From contig WOGZ01000204.1 of NCBI GenBank assembly GCA_009733775.1, forward strand, positions 1 to 63,839: a stretch of DNA of 63,839 bases. Direction: 5' to 3'. Of this stretch, positions 1 through 12,239 are shown piece after piece; the first letter of the stretch is position 1; each line of letters opens with the position of its first letter. The position numbers and the translations under genes are program-made. Under the pieces are notes generated by a model that searched no databases, was not told the DNA's origin, and saw nothing but the letters and a program-made list of their open reading frames with translations. The DNA is from Alectoria sarmentosa (Eukaryota; Ascomycota; Lecanoromycetes; Lecanorales; Parmeliaceae).

Positions 1-89
1 ATTTTAATGTTTTTAATATATTTTTTTCGAATTCGATTTTTTTATATAAATAAGCGTTTAAGAAGTTTAATTTTTAAGCGTTATAATAA

Positions 90-960
90 TTTGAAAATTT
101 GAGCGAAATATCACACATTTTTTCGCAATTAATTTATTATTTTTATATAAATTTTTAAATCTTTTAATGTTTTTAAAAAGCACATTTTTTTAATCGCGGC
201 GATTTTTTTCTTAATAATTATAAGCTTAAAATTATTTATTTTTTGATTTAATAAAATAACGAATAAATAATTCAAATAAGATTTTTTGAATTTAAGAATA
301 ATTTTTAATTTCGCGAAAAATCGAAAAATCGTTTTTAAGTGCTCGAAATGTTTTTTCGTTATTCGCGAAAAGATAATTATATCGTCGATATAACATCTTG
401 CGAAATAATAATATTAATATAAAAATTTATTCATTTTTCTTTGAATATAAGATATCGAATTTTTGAATCTCATAATTGTTATATTGAAGTGTTTAAATCC
501 GCGATGCGACACGATGATAAATCTTTATCGATGATTTTTTTGTATAAAAAAAAATGAAATTGATTATTATAATCAATAACGGAAATGAAAATGCATTTTT
601 GAATTATTGTAATAATATCGTTTTATAATAACAAAGAATAATTATTAAATATTATAATTTTATTGAGATTTCGAATATCAACGACGACTTTTTTTTTTCG
701 TTCGAAAACCTTTTTTGAATTCACGTATATAATTTTATATATAACGAAGATTGAAAAAATAAAAAACGTTAATTTCGAAAATTAATTCATTTTCTTTTAA
801 GTATACATTTTATCGAATTTTTCATCGATCAATTTTTTAATTTTCGAAATAAATAAATATATTTTATTTTTTAATTTCGTTATCGAGAATTGTTAATTTG
901 TGATGATAAACATTTACATTCATTTAAATTCGAATAAATCGATCGTGTTTTCGATATCTT
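90..960 (-). mobile_element. Ty3/gypsy reverse transcriptase relic, reverse strand
   Basis: Reading the reverse strand through about 500-300 gives a broken frame with the pattern FKNSxxYxQRKM, then FARCYIDDIIIFSR, then KHFEHLKTIF. This is the palm and thumb region of a Ty3/gypsy reverse transcriptase. The catalytic YIDD motif (381-392) is still intact, although other codons nearby are stops. The C-terminal part of pol would lie beyond the left edge of the window. This element points the opposite way to the pol relic at 6.1-9.3 kb, so the block holds at least two insertions. The limits given are approximate because the flanks are too mutated to follow. Confidence 0.72.
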
Positions 961-1584
961 TTCAAATTTTAAGATTTTTCTTCATAATTCGACGCATGAT
1001 ATTCACGTATTTTTGTTTATTATAAATCGTTATTTCGTTTAAAAGTTGAGTCTTTAAAGAGAGATCGATTGAGATTTTTTTAAATGTTGATTTCGAATTT
1101 AATAAATTCGTGAATTTCGCAATTATAAATTTTTTGTTTTTAAAAACCTTTGTTATTAAAGAATAACTTTTCAAATTAATTTAATAATTTTTTTAAGTTT
1201 CGTATTTTGTGATAATGTTTATTTTTTAACGATGAGAAATTAAAAGCGAATGTGTAAAATTATTTTAAACATTTATGAAATTAAAATTTGCGTTTATGAA
1301 ATGAGAATACATTTTTTTCATTTTTGATTTAAAAATAAAGTTTTAATTAAAAAGAAAATCTTTATCGCGCAGAGAAATGTTTACGATTTTTATTATTTTA
1401 AATAAAATCATTTATTTGCGTTTCGAGTATACGATTTTTCGAATTCGTATATTGTCTCGAACGATAATTTGAATAAAAACGATAACATTTTCGCATTTTG
1501 TGAAAATGTCAGAGATTACACGTAGAACTGAGTAGTGTTTGAACGTGGTTTAAATGAAATTTTAATTATGAAGTTTTAAATACA

Positions 1585-1700
1585 AATGCATGCATGCAGA
1601 AGTAGAAGGTCAGGTTATGACTTGGCACGCTAGTGTAGGGCTGAGCCATAGGGCTAGCCTTGATCATGGTGGGCCGCAGTACCGAAGGGCGAATCATAAT
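1585..1700. other. GC-normal island inside the RIP block
   Basis: About 115 bp with ordinary base composition, including CpA and CpC steps and runs such as gggccgcag, inside sequence that is otherwise nearly all A/T. It begins near a GCATGCATGC palindrome and ends at cgaagggcgaatc. I see no open frame, tRNA fold or match to a known family. It could be a short insertion that arrived after RIP, or unique sequence that never qualified as a repeat. Confidence 0.6.
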
Positions 1701-2576
1701 AGAAAATTATTTTCTTTTTTGAAATGTTGATAATTACGTTTTTAAAATCGAGAATATTTATGTTAATCAAAAAATTCGTTTTTAGATTATTTATTATGTG
1801 AGTATTTTTGATAAATTTCATAAAAATTGAAATTTTATCGTTTTTTTTTTTTATAAAAAATGAGAGATTAAGTTATTTATTAATAAAATGCTTATTGAAA
1901 TCAATTTTTCGTAAAGTTATTAAAATTTCATATTTGTTTAATTTAAATTCGAGGAGTAATTTTTTCAAAAAAAGTTTGTTAATTATGTTTATAAAACATT
2001 TTATATTTAAACATTTAGATTTTAAAGACGTTTTCATTATAAAATTTATTAATTTTGTGAAATAATGTTATAATTGAAAAGTTATATCGAAAATAAAAGA
2101 AAATAATGTCGAAGATTTGATTATATATAATAATTTTGAATTTATGATCGCAAAAATGATTTTAAATTTTTTCGAAAGATCAAAATTCTTTTAAAGATGT
2201 TTTCAAAGATTAAAATTTTTTTAAAAATGTTTTCGAGAATAAGATTTGATTTTGATATGAGCGTATAATAGATTGTTTAAGAAAAAGTTTTTTTTGCAAA
2301 TATGACATTGAGATTGTTTTCTTTTTTTTTAATAATGATATAATACGTTATAAATACGAATTCAATATTGATTTCGTCGTTTTTAGAATTTTTTTTTTTT
2401 TTAATAAAAGTCTTTTTATTCGGATCGTGAAATTGTTTTTTGTTTTTATAATATATATAAAGATTTTAATGATTAATATTTTTATAATAACTTTCGAGAT
2501 CATAATTTTCGTTAAAAAAATCGTTAAAATATGTTTTTTGAGAAACCTTGAAAAGCGATATTCTCGTAAATTTTTA

Positions 2577-2640
2577 ATTTTTATACGATTTTTGATTTTT
2601 ATACGATTTCTGATTTTTTTTATACGATTTTTATTAATAA
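2577..2640. repeat. Short tandem repeat in AT block
   Basis: Three near-identical copies of a roughly 18-20 bp unit built on tttttatacgatt follow each other here. No function is visible. It is probably local slippage within degraded repeat DNA. Confidence 0.5.
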
Positions 2641-5600
2641 AAAGATCGATTATTACGATTCGCATAATTGTTTTTATAATTTTAACGATAATTATTCGAT
2701 TGAGCATTTTTTGTCGTAATTATTAATGATTATTTTAAAACGAATAAAACGTTTTTTGATTATATAAATAATGATATGAGTTTTAATATTTGCGTTTATA
2801 TAATTTAAAAAAAAAAAATTGATTCGATTGTGAGTAAATTTTTGTTTATTTGTTTAATGTTTATTGTTGAGAATCGTAAGTTTGTTGAGCGTATTAAAAA
2901 TATATAAGAAAATTCGATTATTATTAATTTTCGTAAATTGAGTATAATAATATCGATTGATAAGCATAAATATCGAATTCGTGAGAATTCGATATTATAA
3001 AAAAATATAAAAAAAAATAAAATCGTTATAACGTTTTTTAATATTCATTTTGTTTTTTTTTGAATAAAAATTTGTTTTTATTAAATCGTTATTTTCGATT
3101 TCGTTTTCGATTTTTTTTTTTATTTTATTCTCGAATTTTCTTTCGCGCATTTTTATATTATATTTTCTTTTATTGATAAATGCGATATCAAAATTCTTTT
3201 TTATTATTAAACTCTTTCGTGAATTATTGAAATGTGATCAAAAAAGTTAAAAGAGAAATCGAAATTTATAAATTCACGTTTAAGTGATTTCATATTTAAA
3301 TAACTTATGCATGTTTATCGAAATTTTTTATTTATATTGCATATTTAAAAACGTTTTGTATATAATTTGCGAAATCTTTTTTATTTTCGACGTTAGCGAA
3401 AATGTATATTTGTTTAATAAGTTGATTTAATGTCGAAAATATCGATATCTTAAATCGATTTTGAAGTCGAATAAGAATTCTTTTAAAATCGTTTTATAAT
3501 TGTATTATGACATTTTTTTTATTTTAGAAAAATATATTTAATTATCAAGATAAAGCGAATTCTCGAAAATAAATCGAAAGATTTATTCGCACGATTTTTT
3601 TTTTTTGATCATAACGTAATCTTTTATTCGATAATAAAAAGAGTACATTTCGCGATAAATCGTTTTTTTATTATTAAAAACGATGTTTTTAATATCATAA
3701 GATTTTTCGAGATTCGAATGAAAAAAACTCAAATTTAAAATACGAAATTCGTTTTCGACGTTTTTTTACGTTTGCTTTAAAGAATTTGATTTTTTCGATA
3801 TCTTTTACGATTTAAGCGAATTTACGAGTTTCGTAAAAAGTTATAGATTTGAAAATGTTATTTACATTGTTTATAACATAACATTTTATATATTTTAATT
3901 CACATTTATTAATGTTGAGAATAATGATTATTAAGATCTTATCGAATTAATATGCTCGTTTTAATTAAATGTTTTAAATTAATAAAAGACGTTTCGATTA
4001 TTTAAATTATTTTCAAAATCGGATTCTGAAAAGAAAAAACGTAAAAGTTGTTTTTCGTTTTTTGTTATAATGTTAAAAGTAGTTTGGTCAGATGAAAAAG
4101 ATTTTTTTGATGATTTTGAAATTTTAAATTCGAAGATTAAAAAAATCGATGAGAAAAGAAGAGATAATATTTTTTTATTTTTATTTTTTTTATTTGATTT
4201 CGACATTTTAGGCTCGAAAATTGAGAAAATTGACGAAATAGAAAAAGATAATTTTTTGTTTTTATTGAATAAAAGAGGGGTTTTTTCGATTTCGAAATGA
4301 GATGTTTTAAAAGCTCGCGAAATAATTTCTTTTTTTCAAATATCATTTAAAGATAAAATTGATGATTGAAAAAGAGAAATGTGAGATGTTATTTTTATTA
4401 AAAATGAATTTTGAAACCTTTAAAAGGTTCAAATTTTTTGATCAAATGTTCGAAAAGTAGTTTATAAAGAAAATCGATTAATTACTCAATTCGATGATTA
4501 AGAATGAGATTTTAAAAACGTTGATTAAATTTTGATATGTTCGTTGATAAAAAAGCTTGAAACGTCTTTGTTAATCTTTAAAGACCTAAAATTGTTTTTC
4601 ACGATTTAAAATATAAATCGACGAATGTTTTGATTGAAAAGATTCGTGAAAGCGTGTTTATTTTGAAAAAAGTTTTCAAATTAAAAAGCGAGAATAATAA
4701 CTTTTCGAAGTATAAAATTTAAGATAAAGATGAAATTCGATGTTTTAAATATAAAAATATAACGAATTAAGAAAAAGAGTTATAAAAGAAATTTTTTTTG
4801 ATGAAGAAAATAAAAAACATTTATTTTATGTAATCGTTTTGAGTTATGAAAATTAATAATTCAATTTCGATTCGAGGTTCGAGGTTCGAAATTCGAAATT
4901 CAAAATATGAAATTTAGTATAAAAAAGAATTTAGTATAAAAGAAAATTTAGTATAAGATAAAATGAAGATTGAAACGAAAGATGCTCGTTTTGAAATTTG
5001 ATTTCAATGAAAAAAAAATTTGGTATTTGAAAGTTGATAATTATGTCGAAGAATTGATGTTTGAAATTAATAACATTAAAATGAACATTTAATGTTGTTA
5101 TCAATTGATAAGGTTTTCGATAAAAATGAGATTTTTATATTATAAAACGATCTTTTTCATATGCGAAAACAAAAAAATAAAAGAGAATAAAAAAACAAGT
5201 CATATTATTAAGTGTGTAATGATTTTTATATTTTTTATATTAAGAAAGTTACGTTATATTGAATGTTAAGCTATTTAATAAACAATTATAATAAATGCGA
5301 AACGCATAAAAACTTTGCGAAATAAAATAATTAAAAAAATTCCTTTAAAAACAATGAAAAACGTAATTTAATTTATTATTTATGTTACGTTATTATAACA
5401 ATATTAAAATATTGAATAAAGATTACGAAAAACAAAAAAGCTGCTTATTTTAAATAAGACTCGCTTTAATGATAAAATAAATTATCAAAAAAGTAATAAT
5501 TAACATGCGAAGTCTTAAAAATAACATATTAAAAATCAAAAGAATTAAAAAAAGAATTAATTTCTTTTGATGTCGTAAGATCGAAAATTTATGCGAAATA

Positions 5601-6139
5601 AACTTAAAAATGATGATTTTAAAATCAAATAAAGATTTTTTTTTATTGAAATTAAATGTTGAGATTATCAATAAAAGAGACATTTTAAAAACTTATTTGA
5701 TTATTTAAATTATGTTATAAATAACGAAATATATAATCAAGTCTTTAATAAGAGAAAAGATAAAATTTAATGTTTATTATTATAATATTAAACACGTTAT
5801 CAATTAAATAATAACCTCGCTTTTTAATATTAAAAAACGAAATTATCACGTTAAATAACAAGCGTGAAATAATTATTTTAATGAACATCGATAATGAAAA
5901 AATCTTTATATCGCAATCTTTTATTAAAAAGACGCAGATTTTTAAATTTAAATACGTGTTAATAATAATGCGTGTCATTAATGATTATCGCATATTCTTA
6001 TATAAGATATATAATTTGATATTTAATTTCGTAAATAATTGAGACAAAAAGTAAAAATAAACTTTAAAAGCGTATATCGTGAACATGCGAGGATATGATT
6101 TTATTTTTAATTTCTTTTAAATTTATGATATCGATTTTG

Positions 6140-9100
6140 ACATTCATTAACGCGAACAATTTTAAATTTATCGCGATTTTTTTATGAGTGATAAAAAACA
6201 AACAAATATCGTAATAATAAATATGAATTTATTTATGTCGCTAATCAATATAGCAATTGCGCATAATATAAAACAAATATATATCGTATTCTTATATTAA
6301 ATCTTATTTGAAAACAATAAAAATAATTACGATGAAATTATATAATGTGATATCACATAATTAAACGATTTTAACGTGTTTAAACAATTTAAAAATCTAT
6401 TAAAAATCTTTTTAAAAAAATTATTTGATAATTTCAACACGCATAATCAAATCGAGTATTTTATAAATTTATAATTTAATAAGTTATTTAAAGACGATTC
6501 GATTTATAATATATCGCATAATAATCTCGTAACGATAAAAGATTATTTGAATAACGCGTTTAAAAAGAAGTGAATTCGACTTTTAAATAATTAAATTAAT
6601 TCGTTGATATTATTCGTTAAAAAAGCAAATAATTCGTTGCGATTATGTGTTAATTATAAAAAATTTAACGAGATAATTATTGAAAATAATTATTCGTTAT
6701 CATTATTTTCAAAATTTTTAGAAAGATTCGCATATGCGAAGCATTTTATCAAAATTAATATTCGCAATGCGTATTATAAAATACGAATTCGAAAAAATAA
6801 TGAGTGAAAAACCGTTTTTCGAATTCGTTATAATTAATTTAAATATCAAATAATGTTTTTTGATTTCATAAATGTTCTCGCAACCTTTTAAACATATATG
6901 AATAAAACATTTAAATCGTATATCGACGTCTTTTACGTGATATATTTGAATAATGTGTTAATTTATTTTAAAACGAAAATTTTGTATTAAAAGCATATGC
7001 GAATAATGTTATACGCGTTATTAAAGTATCGATTTTATATAAAATTATCAAAATGCGCTTTTAATCGTAATGAGATTATTTTTCTAAGATTTATTATAAA
7101 TTAACGTGATATTTAAATGAAATTAATGCGCATTAAAATTATTATTGAATAATTAAAATCAAAATTTATTAAAAATATATTGATCTTTTTAAAATTCGGA
7201 AACTTTTATCATCGATTCGTAAAAGAATTTTCGCAAATAATTGCGTTTTTGATTGATGTTATGCGCGAAATAAAAAAAAACGAAATCAAATCACCTTTCG
7301 TATTTATTAAAAAAACACGCGAGACTTTTGAAACTTTTAAATGAATGTTTATTATAACATTTATTTTAAAATATTATAATTAAAAAACATCGTTTATTAT
7401 AAAAATCGATGCTTTTAAAATAAATGCAAATAATATGTTTAATTAATTAATTAAAAATGAATAATAACATCTCATTATATTTTTCAATTATAAATTTAAA
7501 AAAATTGAATTTCGTTAAAATATATATAATAAGAAATTATATACGATTATGTTAAATTTCAAAAATTGAAAACATTATTTATAAGAAAATAAACATTTCA
7601 TTTATATAATTTCAAATTATAATAATTTATGTTATTTTATAATAATAAAAAAGTTTAATGCGAAGCAAATTCGTTAAATTAAAAAATTAATTACGTTTGA
7701 TTTTATAATTGAATATCATAAAAATAAATTCAATTTTGTAAATGTGTTATTAAAAAAGTTTGATATTATTAAATTAAATAATAATGAAAATAATAATAAT
7801 GATTTCCTTTTTATTTTGCGAAATAAGTTTCGCAATTAAAAATATTAATTTGATTTATAAAAACGTAATAATGTATTTATTATAATCAAATTCGTAATAT
7901 TAACGAAATAATTAAACGATATTATCGTCGCAAATATTTAAATCATAAATTTAAATAAAAAAATGTTCGATAAATGAATACGCATTTTAAATGTTGTGAT
8001 GTCGTTTTGATTTTTAATTTATCAAATTTTAAAATCGAAGAGATTTTATTTGAAATTATAAAAATCGATAATCGCATAATTATTTAAATTATAATATAAA
8101 AACGCTTTTATTACGAATGAGAAGTAACGTTAAAAATACGTTATTAAATAAAATAAGCTTTTAAAATGAGAAATTGATGAAAATAAATTATTATATCGTG
8201 ATCTCACAATTTATATTTTTAACGATCTTATTATAAAAAAAAAATCTTTTATATAAATTATAATGATTTTAATATTAAACACTTTTTTTATAAACGTATT
8301 AAAAAAGATATTAAATGTAAATATTATTGAATAAGTATAATAAGCGACATAATAAATAATATTCGCATTTACCTCGATTGTTAAAAAATGCGAATTTATT
8401 ATTATAAATTTTATAATAAATTAATATTAATATCGTTAAATAATGTGAATTTATTTTACATTATAATATTAAATTTTATTATAAATTTATTATCTGCGAA
8501 AAATTTATATATCGACAAAACTTATGATTTTATCTTAATTTTAATAAATAAATTAATTAAATATATAACGTATATAACAATTACAAAAAATTTAAAAATT
8601 AATAAACTTATTAATATTATATAATGAGAATTCGTATCGTTATAAAATATAATGCGAAATTTGATTTCGAATCGAAATTTATTATTTATAAATAAATTTT
8701 GAATAATGTTATATTAACATTTGAGTGTAAAGCGTAAACTTAATATTGCGTTTTATTTTTAAATAAATAATTAAATTGAAAAGCAAAATTAAGTTTTTAA
8801 ACATTATTTGCGAATTTATTGCAATTATAAATAAAATAATTAATTTAAAATTTTATTAATAATTGCGTTTATATACAATAATAATATATACATAAATATT
8901 AATAAAATTTTATAAAAATTGTTAATGAGATATATAACAAATTTAAAAAATGTTTTTGAAAATAAGATTTTAAGAGAAAAAACATCGTTTATTATAAAGC
9001 GAGCAAAATAATTATAAAATATAAAATCGCATTTAAAAAAATTATAAAAATGAATGTTAAAGCAGCAAGTAAAGTATTATAATAATCATTATTATATTAT

Positions 9101-9310
9101 AATTTTTTAAAAAAAGAATAAAATATTATTGTGAAATTTAAATATACGCATTTTACGATCAAAAAAAAATTCGATTATAAATAATTTAAATCTTTTAAAG
9201 TGCTAAAAAAGATAAATACATAAATTTATAAATTAAATCTTTTTATTAAATATGAAAAAATTCATTTTATGTTTCATATATCGTTATTAAAATCTTGATA
9301 TTCGCGTAAT
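6140..9310 (+). mobile_element. Ty3/gypsy pol relic (RT-RNase H-integrase), forward strand
   Basis: The forward strand keeps a mutated gypsy polyprotein. In order there are: the protease-RT linker (INANNFKFIA near 6,150), the RT start (YNISHNNLVTIKDYL near 6,505, ILFVKKANNSLRLCVNY from 6,604), the RT core near 6,910-7,080, an RNase H segment with IIKIDAFKINANNMF near 7,400, an integrase core (LSAKNLYIDKTYDFILILI then LIKYITYI, 8,470-8,580) and a chromodomain-side FYVSYIVIKIL near 9,260. The RT catalytic motif reads YLNN (6,943-6,954) where the family has YLDD. Both changes are GAC/GAT to AAT, as RIP on the opposite strand gives. Stops and frame breaks are frequent, so it cannot be functional. 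Gag, LTRs and target-site repeats could not be delimited. Confidence 0.85.
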
Positions 9311-11549
9311 AATAATTTAAAATTATAAATAATTTTGATTAATGATAAAAAGAAGTGAAAAATTAATAAAATGTTAAACAAAAAAATTCGCAATAACAAA
9401 ATTAAATATTTCATTAATTAAAAAGATTTTTTATTTTATAAAACTTCGTGAAAATTAATAAAATATTTCAAAAATGTTAAAAGCGTAATTAAGAATTTTG
9501 AGTAAATAAAAAAATTACGTAAATTAACATTTAAGATAAAATAAAAAGCGTAATCGTTATAAGAAATCAAAAAGCGAGATAAATCACGAAAAAAATAATA
9601 ATAAAGAATTTATAAACAAATCTTTAATTAAAAAACTCAATAAAAACGATTAAAAAAAATTCAAAGACTTATATATACGCATATACGCATATTTTAATAT
9701 GTCGAAACGCCTCATATCATGAAAAAAACAATGATTTTAAAAGTCGCAAACATTAATATAATTATTTAACATTAATTTATATATTTTTCAATATTAAAAA
9801 GTAATTTTTTATTAATAAAAATCGTCGAAAGATATTAAAAGACAATAATGAGAATAATAATAATAATAATAACAATAAAAAAAGAGACGATAACACGCAT
9901 AACAATTATTTTTGTTAATAAAACTTTCGCATATGTTAATCAAAATTATTTCATTTTCTTAGACGCGTAAGGCGTCGCGAATATTATTATCGATGATGAT
10001 AATAATATATATAACAATTTGATAAACGAGAATGAAGGAGTTAATCACGCAAAGATGATTTTCGCGAAAACATTAATCGTATTTAAATTGACGCGTGTTA
10101 ATTCGCGGCTTGATATAAATCGCGCGAAAATTATTTGCGAAAACACGCATATAATGAAGATAAACGAAGATTTAATACGCGTTAATATAATCTTTTAAAC
10201 ATTTATTAATTCTTTTTAATTAATATATTTCGAATAATAAAAAAAGAGAAAATAAAAAAAGAGACGACGATAACAAAAGCAATTATTGATTTCATTAATT
10301 AAACACTTTTTTATAATAAATGCGAATGTTTATAAACGAGAATAATTAAGATTAATATAATAATAATAATTATTAATTTCATTAATTAAACATCTCTCAA
10401 AACAATCTTTTATATTTATAAATAAAAAAAAAGAAAGAAGTAATAATAAAAGCGATAATAAAAACAAAGATAAAAATAAGGGCAATAGCGGCGACGATAA
10501 TAATTACATTTATAAATTAAAAGTTCTCGCATTATTAACCTTTAATTTATGAAAAAAATAATTCTTAAAATCACGACGACGACGAAAAATAATTAAATTC
10601 ATTATTAACATTGTTAGTATGTTTTTTATAAACTTCGTCGATTCTCGCAATCAATTGAATAAATTTAAATGTTTTTTAAAATGTTTATTATAAAGTGAAA
10701 TTAATTAAGTTAAATAATTATAATCTCGCTTAATTATTATTTTAATTAATATATGCGTTTCGTTATTATAATAATATATAATTTATTAATACATTATTAT
10801 AATAATAAAAAATATAAATAAAATAATAAATATAAAAAAAAATATAGCATTTATTAATGATGATATTAATATTAATATTGATATTATTATTATTAAAAAA
10901 TCAAAATGAAAGTGAGATTTTGAATTCATTAACGCGATTTTCAAATAATAATAATAATAAAATTATAACAATTAATAATAATAATTATATCTCGCAATAA
11001 TGATAATAATATATCGTAACATAATTATAAAATGCTCGCGCTTTATTAATTAAAATAATAATAATTATAATTGCGTTATCGCGATTATAATATATAAATA
11101 TATTAATATATTTATAAAAATCTGCGATAAGTAATTTATATATTTTAAAACAATAAACGTCAATTTAAATTATGTTCAATTAACAATAAATAATATAAAT
11201 AAATATAAAAAACTCGTAAATATTTAAATATAACACGCAATGTATTAAGATTTAAAGATTAAATCTCTTAAAAAGAGAAACAATTATAAAGACGAAAATA
11301 TTCAAAACGATTTAATAAAACTCGCTTAAGTCGCTTATTAAATTACGTATTACGCAATTAAGGTGCGTTTTTAACATATTTAATAAAAGTTTTAAATATT
11401 CGCAATTTCTTTTTCTTTTTTTTTCTTTCTTAATTATTAATTTATTTAATAATTTATCGATTGAAACTCATTATTATGTTCATAAATCTCGTAATTATCT
11501 AATTATTACGTAGCTTTATTGAAAAGAGATTTTGCTATCTCATAAATAT

Positions 11550-11980
11550 CGAATTAAATTCTTTCGTATAAAGCATTTAATTTTTTTTATATAAAATATT
11601 TAAGTTTTTCGAATAAGAGATTTAGTCTCTTCGCATAAAACATTTAATTTTTTCGCATAAAATATTCAATTTTTTTATATAAAATAATTAATAAATTTTA
11701 AATCTTTATATTAAAGTATCAAATTTTTATTTTTATTTGAGTTTTTTATAACAAAATGAGATTAAATTCTTATATTAAAACGTTATAATATATATTAAAA
11801 GTTTTTATATTAAAACGTTGTAATATATATCAAATCTTTATATTAAAACGTCGTAATGTATATTAAATTTTTGCGTTAAAGTAATAAATCTTTATATTAA
11901 AAGCATTGAATTTTTGCATTAAAGCGTCATAACGTATATTAAATCTTTATATTAAAATGTTAAAGTTTCAGATTTTTATT
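11550..11980. repeat. Degenerate AT tandem array at block border
   Basis: Variants of the phrase ctttatattaaaacgttgta followed by atatatattaaa recur at least five times between 11,690 and 11,960, and cgcataaaacatttaattt occurs in variant copies just before. The spacing is irregular, about 30-55 bp. This looks like an old tandem repeat blurred by point mutation, or a fragment of an LTR. No coding potential is seen. Confidence 0.5.
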
Positions 11981-12028
11981 AAATGTTGAATGTTTGATGC
12001 GTTAATAGAGGTATGCGAAATAAAGAAT

Positions 12029-12091
12029 TATGTATATGTATCAAAAGGTTACGTACATGTATCAAAAAGCTACGTGCGGGTATCAAAAGCC
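12029..12091. repeat. Three-copy 21-bp tandem repeat at the isochore edge
   Basis: Three contiguous 21-bp units (12,029-12,049, 12,050-12,070, 12,071-12,091) share the core gtatcaaaa. The copy nearest the AT block starts tatgtatatg, the middle one tacgtacatg and the one nearest the gene tacgtgcggg. Most differences are C/T or G/A transitions and become more frequent toward the AT block. The array lies about 150 bp upstream of the NOP53 start codon. Confidence 0.75.
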
Positions 12092-12239
12092 TTATTCATA
12101 GGTTCTTTTTTGAGCAGGGTCCGCGGAACATATTGTCGGCCCGGAAAGGCGCTAGTTAATTACGCTACAAATTGCCTTCCACATGTACGCGATACATGTT
12201 GTCAAAGTGGCTTTCATCCTTGCAACATTGCGCCTGGTC

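Larger units (their letters stand above)
1..11980. repeat. AT-rich RIP-type block (left)
   Basis: Almost pure A/T sequence in which the remaining C and G sit largely in CpG steps, with no intact gene. Short stretches still translate to Ty3/gypsy retrotransposon protein (see separate entries). Stops and Asp-to-Asn type changes in those relics fit C-to-T mutation on both strands, the known signature of repeat-induced point mutation in ascomycetes. Outside the annotated relics, the border repeats and the GC-normal island near 1.6 kb, I see only low-complexity A/T tracts and short shadow frames. The switch to normal composition is sharp, between about 11,980 and 12,100, only about 150-250 bp upstream of NOP53. 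Confidence 0.9.

Noticed and set aside
9830..11400. AAT/ATA runs as CRISPR-like or satellite array
   Set aside because: The runs are simple AT slippage without regular repeat-spacer structure; CRISPR is not expected in a fungal nuclear genome.
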